Source: Udeniomyces pyricola
Lineage: Eukaryota; Basidiomycota; Tremellomycetes; Cystofilobasidiales; Mrakiaceae
Assembly (NCBI GenBank): GCA_039545295.1
Contig: BCIK01000009.1
Location: 124,001 to 188,000 of the forward strand
DNA: 64,000 bases
Direction: 5' to 3'
The notes under the pieces are model-generated. The model was not told the origin of the DNA. It ran no database searches and worked only from the letters and a program-made list of their open reading frames with translations. This document shows, piece by piece, positions 35,412-46,480 of this stretch. Made by a program: the position numbers and the translations under genes. Position 1 is the first letter of the stretch; every line of letters starts with the position of its first letter.

Positions 35412-36512
35412 AAGAGAGAGTGAGAGAGAGAGTGTGTGTGAGAGAGAGAGAAAAGGAGATACAAAAAGGCGAACAAAAGGAAGGAACACGGCAAAGAAGA
35501 GAAGATAAATGGATGGTTTGGGCGGGGGAGGGGGAGGGGTGGACAGATAAATATATATAGGCATGATTGGAACAACCATACTCAACAAAACAAGAGACAG
35601 TATCAGAGAAGAAGAAAGAAAAAAAAAAAGAAGAAAAAAATGAACCCCCCCGAATCCATGCCCTTAGTGATGGAGACTGACTGGGACTGGCTGGGCTGGT
35701 TGGGGGGGGGGGGGGGGGGGGGGCCCCAAAGGGAAATTTTTCCGGTTCGCGGGGTTTTTTTTTCGTCCCCAGTGGCCCCCCCCCCCCCCCTTTGATTGAC
35801 GGACTATATATATACGATATACATGTACGACCGACGTCGCGCGCGCAAATGGACCTAAACCCAAGCTATCACGTACGTCCGTTTACACGTACATACACAA
35901 TCCACAAAAAAAAAACCTGCAAGCGTTTTTTTATTTATCTACAGCATCGTCCTATTTTAGTGTTGATTTAGATTCGTCTCGTCGACGTCCGTTGGATCGA
36001 TGGGACGGGCGATTACCGGTATACAGGATATCGTCGATGCCCCCCCCCCCCCGGTCGGTCCCATCTATGTTTCACTGTACCACTCGATCCAACGACACCC
36101 CCCTTTTTTTTTCTCCCCATGAGGACGCGTCCCGATGATACATATAACCTATCCACCCATTCATCGCAAGACCAAAGCATTCCTCTAGAAAAAAAAAACA
36201 CGTCCAAGTCAGCTTTATATCTCGTCCAAATGTAGTTAATGGATTAGTAAAGAGTCGGCGCGCGCGCCCAAGTCAGTCCCGATCACGGTTTAAATTACAT
36301 CTCCCCTCAAGGTCAGTAAGGTCGTATCGTCAGCATGTAAACTCCCTCTCCCCTTCAAGTTCAACAACAATACGAAACGAAACAAAAAAAAGAAGCCCAG
36401 GCATGCAATAGATAAGACGAGGAAGAGAGGAAAAAAGTCTCCTTTCCCCCCCCCCCTCTCCTTCTTCCAAAGAGCAAAAGCGGACGACGAGAAGAAAAGA
36501 GTGACGATCCGA
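35412..36512. other. Convergent 3' spacer with G and C homopolymers
   Basis: Lies between the ends of the YCF1-like gene (+) and the eL42 gene (-). It contains 22 G at 35702-35723 and 15 C at 35776-35790, plus several other runs (for example T near 35754-35763 and C near 36041-36052). I see no coding exon or RNA gene. Confidence 0.7.
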
Positions 36513-38349
36513 TTAGAACTGGATAGCGGCTCCCTTGGTCTAAAGAGCATCAACGCCAAGATTATAAAACACACACACACACACACACACACACAAGGAG
36601 AGAGGAGTGTCAGAAAACCCGAATGGGAAACGATAGTCAGGAAAGAAAGGGAAAAGAGAAAAAAAAAAGGGAGGGGAAACAACGGACCTTCTTGTCTCCA
36701 CCAAGCTCGAAGTGCTTGCATCGCTTGAGGACCATCTGCATCTTGTACTTGCAGGCGGTGCACTCTGCAAAACAAGGAACAAAAAAAAAACAAGACAGCA
36801 AAGGAAGAGAGGAAGACGAGCAAGGGTGTGTAAAGGGGGGGAGGGTTCGGAGAGTCCAGTCAGTCCACTTTATTCATCTATCAACAAAAGTCACCCGCAC
36901 GACGCGTCTCCAAGAAAGAAAAACCACCGATCAAGAAAAAAAACAAGAGAACACAGAGAGATGAAAAGAAACTCACCGAGCCTCAAAACGACCTTCTTGG
37001 TGGTCTTGGCCTTCTTGTGGAAGACGGGCTTGGTCTGACCTCCGTAACCGGATTGCTTTCGGTCGTAACGCCTCTTACCCTGGGCAAAGATGGAGTCCTT
37101 GCCCTTCTTGTACTGGGTGACCTTGTGAGGGGTGTGCTTCTTGCAAGCCTTGCCCTTGCAGTAGGTTCCTAAGGAAGGAAAGGGAGAGAAAAGAAACGTG
37201 AGGAGTGTAAGAGCGAGGGTCGGTTGAGGGTCATACGCGACGAATACAAAAAGGAGTGGATAGTGAACGTCTATGGGGGAGGAAAGAGGGAGAGAGGGAA
37301 GGGGAAATGTCGATGGGTAGATTGTTGGCGGGAAGCGTGAGGGCAGGGATGATCTCTTCATAAAGAAGCCCGTCAGGTCAAAGAAGAAAAAAGCCCCACA
37401 TCATCTCCCACCTCCTTTGAGACCAGTCAAAGAACAGAAAAAGACAAAACGGATCAAAGAGCCAATGAAAGAAAGAGAGAAGAGAAAGCAAGAGAAGCGA
37501 CACGTTCTCTCGCCCTCTCTCTCTCTCTCTCCCTTGTGAAAGCTCTGATCCGAGCCGCTCATCAATTCCATGGTTGGATCAAGTGAATGGGGAGAAGAAG
37601 ATGAGGGGATAGGTTTTTTTTTCTCCCTCTGACTTTGAAGAGCTTCCTTGACAAAAGACCACCCTGTGTCCCGTAGCCCTCCGAGCTGGATGATCCGACA
37701 TCGGCACCAGCAATCGGAGAGGTCTAATCTGCTTGCCACGATCAAACAGCCTCGACCTTTCGCCTACTTCATGTCGACGGTGGAGGGGATGGGATGGAGG
37801 GGAAGAGAGGGCAGAAGAAGGGGGGGAAGGGAAAAAGGGGAGGAGGGAGGGGAAGAGAGACGCGCGCAAAGGGTGGACAAAGAAGGGGGGGCAAGAGGGA
37901 AAGAATCGGGAGGGGCATGCATACGTCGAGTCTTAGGGACGTTAACTGTTGGGGGATTCAAATCATGGGATGAGAACCATAGGTGTGTGGTGGGTATGTC
38001 GAGTCAAACGAGAGGGTAAGAGGTGCAAAGAGCAAGCGTTGAGTCGATTTGAGCGAGCGAGCGAGCGAGGAGAGCAAAGGAGGAGGGGGGGGGGAAGGGA
38101 GGGAGAGCGGCGGGGCGAGAGTGGTGGGCGAAAATTCGAAGGCGAACGGAGGCGAGGGAACGGGGTGTAAAGGGGGGGGGAGGAGCAAGAGATTGTTTGA
38201 GCATGAAGCGACAACCAAGAACGGGCAGGGATTCAAAGGGACATGTAGTATAGGACAGAGAGAGAGATATGGAGTGAGTAAGTTGATTGAAGGATGGGAC
38301 CGGTAGGGACCGGTAAGGGACGAGGCAATGGGGAATGGAACTGACCCAT
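36513..38349 (-). CDS. RPL42: 60S ribosomal protein eL42 (L36a/L44)
   Basis: Large-subunit ribosomal protein near the E site. Five exons: 38346-38349 (just ATGG), 37925-37945, 36977-37168, 36688-36764 and 36513-36539. Joined, they give about 106 residues starting [20 protein letters not shown]. The zinc-ribbon cysteines are present: C12 and C17, then CTAC and the later CKHFELGG. The C terminus is TKGAAIQF, as expected. Residue 56 is Pro ([11 protein letters not shown]), the form associated with cycloheximide sensitivity in yeasts. The first coding exon is only four bases, so the true start is easy to miss. The first intron (37946-38345) is long and GC/GA-rich, as is common for ribosomal protein genes. 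Confidence 0.97.
36569..36595. repeat. (CA)n microsatellite in last eL42 intron
   Basis: About 13 CA units between exons 4 and 5 of the eL42 gene. Confidence 0.9.
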
Positions 38350-38666
38350 CTTGAAGAGTTGGAACGAGGAAAGAGGTGGACGGAGAGACGACAGACAGCA
38401 CGCCAACAATCACCAAGCCCAGTCTGGACAGTCAAGACAGTCGTCTGTGCTCTCTCAGCCAAGATTCTTTGTCACGCTACCAGTCACACCTCACGTTTCC
38501 CTGTCTGTCACGCAGGGATTGATTGCCATCATCATCATGCCATCCATTATTATTGGCTTCCATCATATTACATTTCATCTAAATCAATCAGCTCATTCAT
38601 CATCGGGACCCTTCTCCAGCTGTCCGATCCTTTCCACATCGACAGTCGAACCCGTTCCATACATAC

Positions 38667-38704
<38 letters not shown>

Positions 38705-39160
38705 CATACACCGCATATATATATATATATTAGCCAACACCCTTCCGATCCGTCTAAGTCAGACCTGGTCAATCATCTCCCCAACCTAAATCATCCATCC
38801 GCTCTTTGTCTTTCTCACTTTCTCACTCACTTCCCTCAAGAGAAGAGAAAAAAAAGGGGGGAGGAGGGAGAAACCCCCAACCAACCAACCAACTAACTGA
38901 AAGAAAAACCCATATATGCCACAAGAAGACAAATCAAACCATATTCAACCCCCTTCCCCTCCCCCCCCAAAAAAAAACCCCCCAAACGTTGTCGAGAAGA
39001 AAAGGTGTGATTCCATTTATATATTCTTTTTTTTTAGGGGGGAGGGGAAGTAGGGGAGCAAGTCAAAGAGAGAGAGAGAGAAGAAGCAGAAAAAGGTTTC
39101 TAAAGAACAGAGTAAAAGACAAAAGGAGACAAGGAAGGAAGGAAGGAAGGGTTGGTTTCT
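38350..39160. promoter_or_regulatory. Upstream region of eL42 and 3' flank of eIF3j gene
   Basis: Holds (AT)15 at 38673-38702, a second AT repeat at 38716-38731, and C/A-rich runs at 38945-38983. The CT/GA-rich DNA next to the eL42 start probably includes its promoter. No gene is seen. Confidence 0.5.
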
Positions 39161-41401
39161 CTACATAAAGTCATCGTCTCCGCTAGAAAACGGTCGGGGG
39201 GAGGGGAGGAAACAGCAAAAGAGAGGAACGCAGAAAACGAAGAAAAGTGATTTAGGTGATCAGTTTACGTTAGGACATAGTCGGAAGGTGTGAGACACCA
39301 ATCTAAGAAGGGGGGAGGGGGAGCGGTTGATCCCAGAAACGATGGAAATTCGCAAGAAGGGGCAAAATCGAGATGGATGGGAAGGAGAAAAGGGGGGGGG
39401 GAAGACTCACTCGTCAAGAGCATCCTCGTACACCCGAGTGTCGGCCCTGAGGGGTTTTGTTTTCGTCCAGGAAGGAAAGGGGGAGGGGAGAGGGGGTGAT
39501 AGGGAAGGGAGAGTAAAGAGAGAGATAAATGAGGGATGAGCTCGTTGTCACAACTTGGACAGTTTCCTTTTCGTGTACTTTCACCCATTCAGCTTAGTTG
39601 TCAATGCAAAGAAAATGAGAAAAAGGCACGAAAAAAAAATGCTGGAGACTCCCTCTCTGCCTCTCATCCAGACGATACCCCTCCAAAAACCACGATTCCA
39701 ATTCGCTCCCTCAAGCGACTCATCCCAACACAGAGAGAAGAAGAAAAAAAGATCTCAAAAGAGAGAAAGAAAGAAGAAAAAAAAAAGAGGCACTCACAAT
39801 GCGATTCCCTTGTTTCCGCCCAACGCCGGCTTCGCCTTAGCCGGCTTCTTCTTCCCACTCGCCTTATCCCTCTGCTCCTTCTGCTTCTCATTCGCAAGCG
39901 TCGACAACCCACTCGCCGCCTTCCTCACTTCGGAATCCTTAAGGCTCTCCGAAACTTGCTTGACGAAACCCTCGATGAACGAAGGGAACAACGGGTTTGA
40001 CGCGTGTCGTTGGATGAGCAGGCCGTAGAGTTGAGCGCCAAACGCCTCAAAGTCCGGCTTGGACTTGAGAGACGCCTTCAAAAGAGCATCGAGGGAGGTG
40101 TCTGAGAGGGATGGGAAGAATTGATGGTACAAAAGAATTGGAAACAGTTGTCAGTGTTCTATAGGCTTATACTCTGAACGACGCGAAACAACCGAAACTC
40201 CAATTCCCCATATGTCCCTCCCACGTGATGATCGCATAGACCTGCTGTTCGCTTGCTCTTCCTCACACACACACTCTCTCCCTCTCTCTCTTTTTCGTTC
40301 TCTTTCCCTCTCACCTTCAATGGCAGCCGAACCAAGGAGATCCTGAGCGTTGGCCAAATCGGCCTCGAGCTCCTGCTGCTTCTCCAATCGCCGCCTTTCT
40401 TGAGGCGTCATCTCCAAATCAATGTCATCGTCGTGCTGCCTCGCCTGCAAAAAAAGGTCGTCATGGAACGTACAAATCGGTAATTTAAAATAAAATAAAA
40501 AAAAGGTTTGGGGTCAGTTCGATATGAAAAATGGAGGTAAGTGGATGGTCTCCTCAGCTTTTTTGGCATCCGAGATGCACACCGGGACAGTTCGTTCACG
40601 CGAAACTCCAGATGAGGGATCAAAAGTAGAGAACAACGCCAACTCTTTCCCCCCCCCCCCTTCCCCCCATTCTCTTCCGTGCACGACTTCCCTCCTTCAG
40701 AGGAGAAACCACGTCACAACGAGCCATAGTGGGAACATGATAGGACAAAAGAAGGAAAGAGGAAGGGAACGAACCGGTCGAGACCTAGCCAAAGCGTCCT
40801 TCTCGGCAAGCTTCTGCTTGAGCGTTCCCTTCTTCTTAGGCGGAGCGACTGCGACGGGTTTAGGAGCCTCGGATTCCGAAGCGGATGAAGCGTCCCAATC
40901 ATCCTATTCGACGGGCGTTCGTTTGCGTTTTTTTTTGTGTTTACGTTTGAGAGATTGGAGGGAAAGCAAGGAAAAGAGACAACGACAACGAATGAGTCAG
41001 CGTTCAAGCGCTTGAAAGGGAAGGGGGGGGAGGGGGATTCTCGGCTTCTCGCGTGCTGGCTGCTTGTCCTTGCCTCCTCCCCCCCCCCCCCTCCTCCTTC
41101 CCTCGGCACTTGTGTTCCCCAAGACCAACTCGTGTCCCCATTCCATTTCTCCTGGCTGAACTTACGCCATCGCTGTTGGCCTCCTCGTCCTCTCCGGCGA
41201 ATCGGGACTTCTTGGACGGCACCGCCGCGGCGACGGGGGCTGGAGGGGGAGCTGGCTCGTCGTTTTCTACAAGAACGCAAAGGTCGGTCGATGAGGGAAG
41301 ATGAAGAACACGTTAGTGGGAGTTGGAGTGGTGTCGGGAGAAGTCGAAAGGGTTGGGTTAGGCCGAGGGATGAAAGGAAAGGACGGACCCCAGTCGGACA
41401 T
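39161..41401 (-). CDS. HCR1: Eukaryotic translation initiation factor 3 subunit j
   Basis: Loosely bound eIF3 subunit that acts on the 40S decoding centre and in 40S maturation and recycling. The first coding exon is 13 bases (41389-41401, ATG TCC GAC TGG G). It joins the exon starting near 41269 to read MSDWENDEPAPPPAPVAAAV. Later exons read DDWDASSASESEAPKPVAVA (about 40860-40910), DIDLEMTPQERRRLEKQQEL and DLANAQDLLGSAA (about 40320-40440), and DTSLDALLKASLKSKPDFEA through SFIEGFVKQVSESLKDSEVR to the Lys-rich KASGKKKPAKAKPALGGNKG (about 39798-40110). The last two coding pieces are ADTRVYEDALD and, after a final intron, GDDDFM with a stop at 39161 (exon 39161-39182). The acidic Asp/Phe C terminus is characteristic of the family. 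Length is about 260 residues, normal for eIF3j. Confidence 0.9.
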
Positions 41402-42035
41402 GATGATAGGATCGGGTAGGAAAGGAAGGAGGGGGGGGGGAGGGCGGTTGGTGGTTTGTCAAAAGCAAAAGTCAGAACGTCAGATCGTCAGACCGAGTTT
41501 TGGAATTCGTCGTCGGGATCCTTGGTGATCCCAACGTGATCTATTTGCCCAGAAACAACGTCACGCTCGTGCTTCAATGTGCTCAACTATTATATATTCT
41601 ATGTACATGTGATCTCAACAGGACCAGCATCCCCTCATGGCTTGAGCCTTGTTTGCCGCCCAGTGTTGGTCATCATGGAATCATCTTCATCAGTTGCAAG
41701 AATACGACCTTTTCCTATATATATATAGTCTGCAATATTACTGGCACTCTTTATAAATCATGAGTCATATAAACAAGGCCGATCTTGCTATAGCATGATT
41801 TGTAGTTTCGTCTCCTGCATCATGTGTCGGCTGTGATAGTTCTCTGCAGTTGGTTGCAGTCGACTGGCAAGAAACTCATAGTCATCGATCCCAACTTTAC
41901 TATCACTCACTCACCAGTATGATTATAAAACAAATCCATACATACTCAGATCCACTCCTCCCTCAATATCATAAGCCTCTTCACCTCACCCATTCAAGGG
42001 CCCATCATCATTGTTTTTTTTGTTTTTTTTTACTA
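41402..42035. other. Spacer between aminopeptidase 3' end and eIF3j start
   Basis: Tandem minus-strand genes flank this stretch. It contains AT-rich DNA around 41580-41760 and a T run near 42015-42030. I see no gene or RNA in it. Confidence 0.6.
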
Positions 42036-44975
42036 CTACTGAGCTTGGCTCAACTTCCTGACAAACTCGACAACGAGTCGAGTCGAGCGGCCAGTCATGC
42101 CCTTGAGCTGATAAGGGCCTTCCTTGGCCGTCTGCAAAGAAAGAAAAAAAAAGGAGGATTGAACCAAGAGTCCGCGCGGTGTGAATGGATAGTTCACTTC
42201 TCGGACAAAGACTAGGTATGAACCGGACAAGAAACTACCGTTCACAGCAAGGAGAGAGAGAGAGAGAAGGGAAAGAGGCGAGAGAAACCCGGATAAAATG
42301 TGATAGAACTTACGTCCATAGCTCCGGCGATGTCAAGATGAGCCCATTTAATGTCCGTCCTCTGAGTCTTATCGCCCGTCAGGCCAACGACGAACTCCCT
42401 GAGGAACGCAGCGGCAATGTTGGCACCTCCGTCCCGACCACCGATCTGAGGCGGGTTCGTGCCAAGAGCAAGACAAGGAGAACAGTGAGGTATGAACAGG
42501 GAAAACACGTCATTCAGCATGCAAAGAGGGAAAAGGAAGGACCAAGATATGAGTTATTTTCAATTTGAGGTAACAGACAAGAACGTACGTTACAGAAATC
42601 AGCAGCGGTGCCTCGCATAGTCTGGGTGTAGTAGTCGTCCAATGGCATCCTCTACATCAAAAGAAAGGGGGGGGGGGGGGTGAAGGACGAAAGAAGCCAA
42701 GTACCCTGTCAGTTGTGATACACTTGATCCATCACACCGAGTGAATTGATCGATCTGGCCAGTCGAAAGTGTGAAAACCCAAACAACTCACCCAAACCTC
42801 ATCACCTTCCTTCTTTCCAGCCTCCTCCAAGTCCTTCCAGAGCCCGTCGTCCGAGCTGTATACGCCGGTGTATCGCTCTCCGAGCGCAACGACCATCGCA
42901 CCCGTAAGCGTGGCCGAATCGAGGAGGATCGAAGGGTTAAACGCCTCGGAAACATAGGTCAGCGCATCCGCAAGGACTAAGCGGCCCTCGGCGTCGGTGT
43001 TGTCGACTTCGATCGTCTTGCCGTTCTTGGCAGTGAATCTAGGAATGAGTTCGGTCGCGAGTAGTGAGTTTGATAGCGAGTCAGGTCAGCAAACGAGTTG
43101 AAAGGGAGAAACACAACCCGTCCAACCTTTCTTCTACTCGGACAGAGAGATGCGGCCTGAAGAGAAAAGGTGCTAATCGACGTACACATCTCCAGGCTTA
43201 GTGGCATGACCACCCGGCATATTCTCACACAACGGCGTGCAGGTCACCAGGTTCGTCTTGAATCCAAGCTTGGCAATGGCCCAAGTGGAAGCAACCATGC
43301 AGGCCGCCCCACCCATGTCTCCTCGCATAAGCTTCATGCCTGCCCCAGGCTTGAGAGAGATTCCTCCAGAATCAAAAGTGATACCTGAGGAGGATCGATA
43401 TGTACAACAAGTCAGATCACTTCTCCTGGGAGTCACCATTCGAGGTGAGTATGAATAGAACATACCTTTGCCGACGAGCGAGATGGGACGCGCGGACGCA
43501 TCAGCGTGACCCATGTATCGGATCTCGAGGAACACAGCAGGCTCAGCAGTGCCGTGAGTAACGGAAAGGAAAGAGTTCATCTGCAATGACGACGAAGGAA
43601 AGAGTAAGAAGAGAACAAGATTCGGTTGAGTTGATACCTTTACGACCAGCTGTTCCACAAACAACGGCCACAAGAGCACTCATGAGATATCCAACATGAT
43701 CACTATTCGGACTCACGTTTTGATCCTTGGCCCAAGCCTCGTCCCTCGCAAAGATCTCGACGTTAGGAACACCCTCAAAGAGCTCCTTGGCTCGCTGCGC
43801 AAAGATCTATGAAGCAGCACATGATAAGCGCAAGTGGAAAGGATGAGCAGAATGTTTAGGTTCAGCAAAAAGTCGTCCAAGGAGGTTGTAACAGTCGCAC
43901 AGAAGGGGGGTTGCAAACAAACCGTCGGCGTGCAGAGATTGGCCGGAAGCTCCATGCTCTCCCTCGCCCAATTCTGAGCTGTGGATGTGAGTATATCAGG
44001 GCGGAAAGATTGTTAGATTAGTATAGTCAAGGTGGGTCAGAGAACACTTCACTTCTAGGGTACGGGCAAGTTGCGCTACGAATCTCGCTCGACCAGACTC
44101 ATCCAAACCGAGTCTTGACTAACCTTGAGCGTAGACTTTACCAGTAGCCCAATCGAGCCCGTCGTTGGACGAAGACGAAGACGCGGGCACAGGCGTGACG
44201 ATAGGGGTAGAAGGGTCGAGGACCTTGGCGAGAGACGGGGTGCCATGGGCGGTCTTGAGTTGGTTGAATGTCCAGAGAGCGAGGTGGGCGGCGGTTGCTA
44301 CATGGTACGAGATAAGAAGTTGGTCAATGGGTCAGCTTAAGAGTTGCAAGATCCGAGTTGAGTGAGCATGTATGCGAGCCAGAGGAGGACGAGATGGAAA
44401 CTGATTGACTGTGGATGTCCCCATTTTCGTCGTCCTCCTTTGTCCCTACCATCACCTTGACGGACGATTATCATATTCTGTGTGATAGATTCTCCACTAA
44501 AGTACCGATGACAAAACTTACAAGCAGCATGGTCCTCTCCTTGAGTATCAATCTTGACTTCGCCCTGAGCACCGGCAGTCCTCGCGGCCTTGATGCCAGA
44601 TCCGACCGACTTGCGAACGGCCTCCTTCTTGGCATCGCCTTCAAGCTCACCGGCAAGGGCGACCGTGGCGGTCACGCCATCGGGAGTGTAGAAGACACGA
44701 GTTTCGCCTGGAGTGTTTTGGGGTCGGGAGGCGGCGTGCAGCGTAGCGAGCTCGGCAGGAAGGGTCGAGCTGGTTGAGGAGGAACAGGTGGGGACAAGGT
44801 AGACGGCGTCGGACATGGTGCGGCAGGCGTGTAGTGGGGCGAGTTCGGCAGTGACGTGAGGAGTGATGGCTCTGGGACGACAAGAAGACAGGAAGGAACG
44901 AGTTGGAGAGTAAGATGGGATGGTGTGAAAAGTGGGGGCAAGCCTAGCAGCAAGCTGAAAGTGAAGGCGATACAT
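42036..44975 (-). CDS. M17 family leucine aminopeptidase
   Basis: Zinc-dependent (two-metal) exopeptidase releasing N-terminal leucine and other residues; the family forms hexamers in the cytosol or organelles. M17 catalytic landmarks are intact: GITFDSGGISLKPGAGMKL, MRGDMGGAACMVAS (about 43310-43390), MPGGHATKPGD (about 43200) and DNTDAEGRLVLADALTY (about 42955-43010). They are followed by LLDSATLTGAMVVALGERYT, MPLDDYYTQTMRGTAADFCN and a C-terminal GPYQLKGMTGRSTRLVVEFV, ending KLSQAQ at 42036. The start at 44975 gives an Arg/Ser-rich N terminus without acidic residues for about 43 residues (MYRLHFQLAARLAPTFHTIP), which looks like a mitochondrial presequence. A second in-frame ATG at 44816 (MSDAVYLVPTCSSS) would give a cytosolic form. 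AG sites close to the first ATG leave open an alternative first exon. Confidence 0.9.
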
Positions 44976-46480
44976 GTGGTTCAGCAGATTGGTTGGACAA
45001 TTTAGTGGAAATCACCTTCGGTCATGCCCGAGTCCGACCAGGGTTGCTCGATTATACATGTAATAGGTGACTAAATAGTACTGTACGTTCTGCACGCTCG
45101 GGAGGTATATAGGCTGCACTGGTTCAGGCTCAGTCTCGACCTCCACTCTTAACTTGTCAAGTATCGAATTTCTCCAAGGTTATCGAACGATCGCGTTAAA
45201 TGATATGCATCGATCTATCGAAGCAGCTACGTCATCATTACAACATCTAGTAATTTATCAACATTCATGATCAATTATCGAATCTTGCTCGCAAGCACCG
45301 GTTTGGATGAGCACGTGCCTTTGTACCAAGGCTAAGCGATGCGCAGTAATCGCGCGCGTCGCGTGTTGCACGTTGCGCGGCGACCTTGTTGGCTCGGCGC
45401 GATCTGCGCGCCGACAACGTCACAACCCGCGGCGGGTTTCTGTCATGAAATCTCCTGGTCTCCATCCGGCCGCCAGTGAATCGATGAACGCGCGCCCATG
45501 CTGGATCATGCTGTGTCTGTCGTCCACTCTAGTCGTTTCCTACCAACTGCCCCCTCTACGTTCACAAGTCATTCCTCATTGGTTGCCCCAAAGGGCTTTC
45601 CCTTTCGCCACAGACTTCAACTAGAGACCAAACCCAATGACGCGATCAAGTCGTTTCTGCGTCATGATCATACGCATCGCTGGGGGCGCAGAAACGAGTT
45701 GACGCCGAACGCTCCGTTGGATCGCGCCTTGTTCTTACCCTCTTCCCTTTCAGGTCCTATTTTCCCTCGCGTGCATACTCACAGCCGAGAAATCGACTGA
45801 ACCCTGATCGATTTGTTGTCATCGTTCTCGATCTACAATCGGCTCAATCAGAACGTTTCATCCTTGTTTGCCTCGCTATCGTAGCACTAACAACGAAAGC
45901 TTGAGCCCTTGTTCTCTCGAGGGTAAAGAGTGATGCTGCTCTTTGGGTCATGTTGTTGATCTCTATCCTTCACTCACTGGCCCTTGCTGCAGTTTCTCTC
46001 ATATCCCCTTCGATCTGCCATCATCCTATCTATCCCCCATCCTTTACCTCTCCCCCTCCTTCCTCGGCTGCTAACACTTCCCCCTCCCCCCTTCGCTGAG
46101 CTCATCCCCTGTTCCAGATCCCCCCTCTTGCCGCTTCGATCGCTTCAACTTCGTAAACTCACTGATCATTGATCATCGCCCCTTCGACTCGCAACTCCCC
46201 TCGTGCCCCTCTCACCCCTTCAATCTCGGTCGACTCCCGGTCTATCCACCTATTCATCTACTTTGGCTCAATTACCAGTTCATCAATCTCGCTCGATCCC
46301 CCTTTCCCTTGGACCCCTCCATTCTCGACGTCTCAAAAGAGCTGGTTCTCTTGCGGTTCGATTTCTATCTTCCATCCTCGATCTTCTCTGTCTGCACCCT
46401 TGCTTCCTTGTCGCATCCCATCCCATCCATCACATCTCGTCCCATCGCATCTCTTCTTATCCCATCAACACCGTTCCATC
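44976..46480. promoter_or_regulatory. Divergent intergenic region with long CT-rich leader
   Basis: Lies between the aminopeptidase start (-) and the unknown gene at 46481 (+). From about 45990 to 46480 the plus strand is strongly pyrimidine-rich, which suits a basidiomycete promoter/5' leader for the plus-strand gene. Open frames across 45300-46400 are low complexity and not called. Confidence 0.5.

Noticed and set aside
45271..45800. Frames of 60-105 residues upstream of the unknown gene
   Set aside because: No motifs, and they overlap in several frames; more likely promoter and leader DNA.
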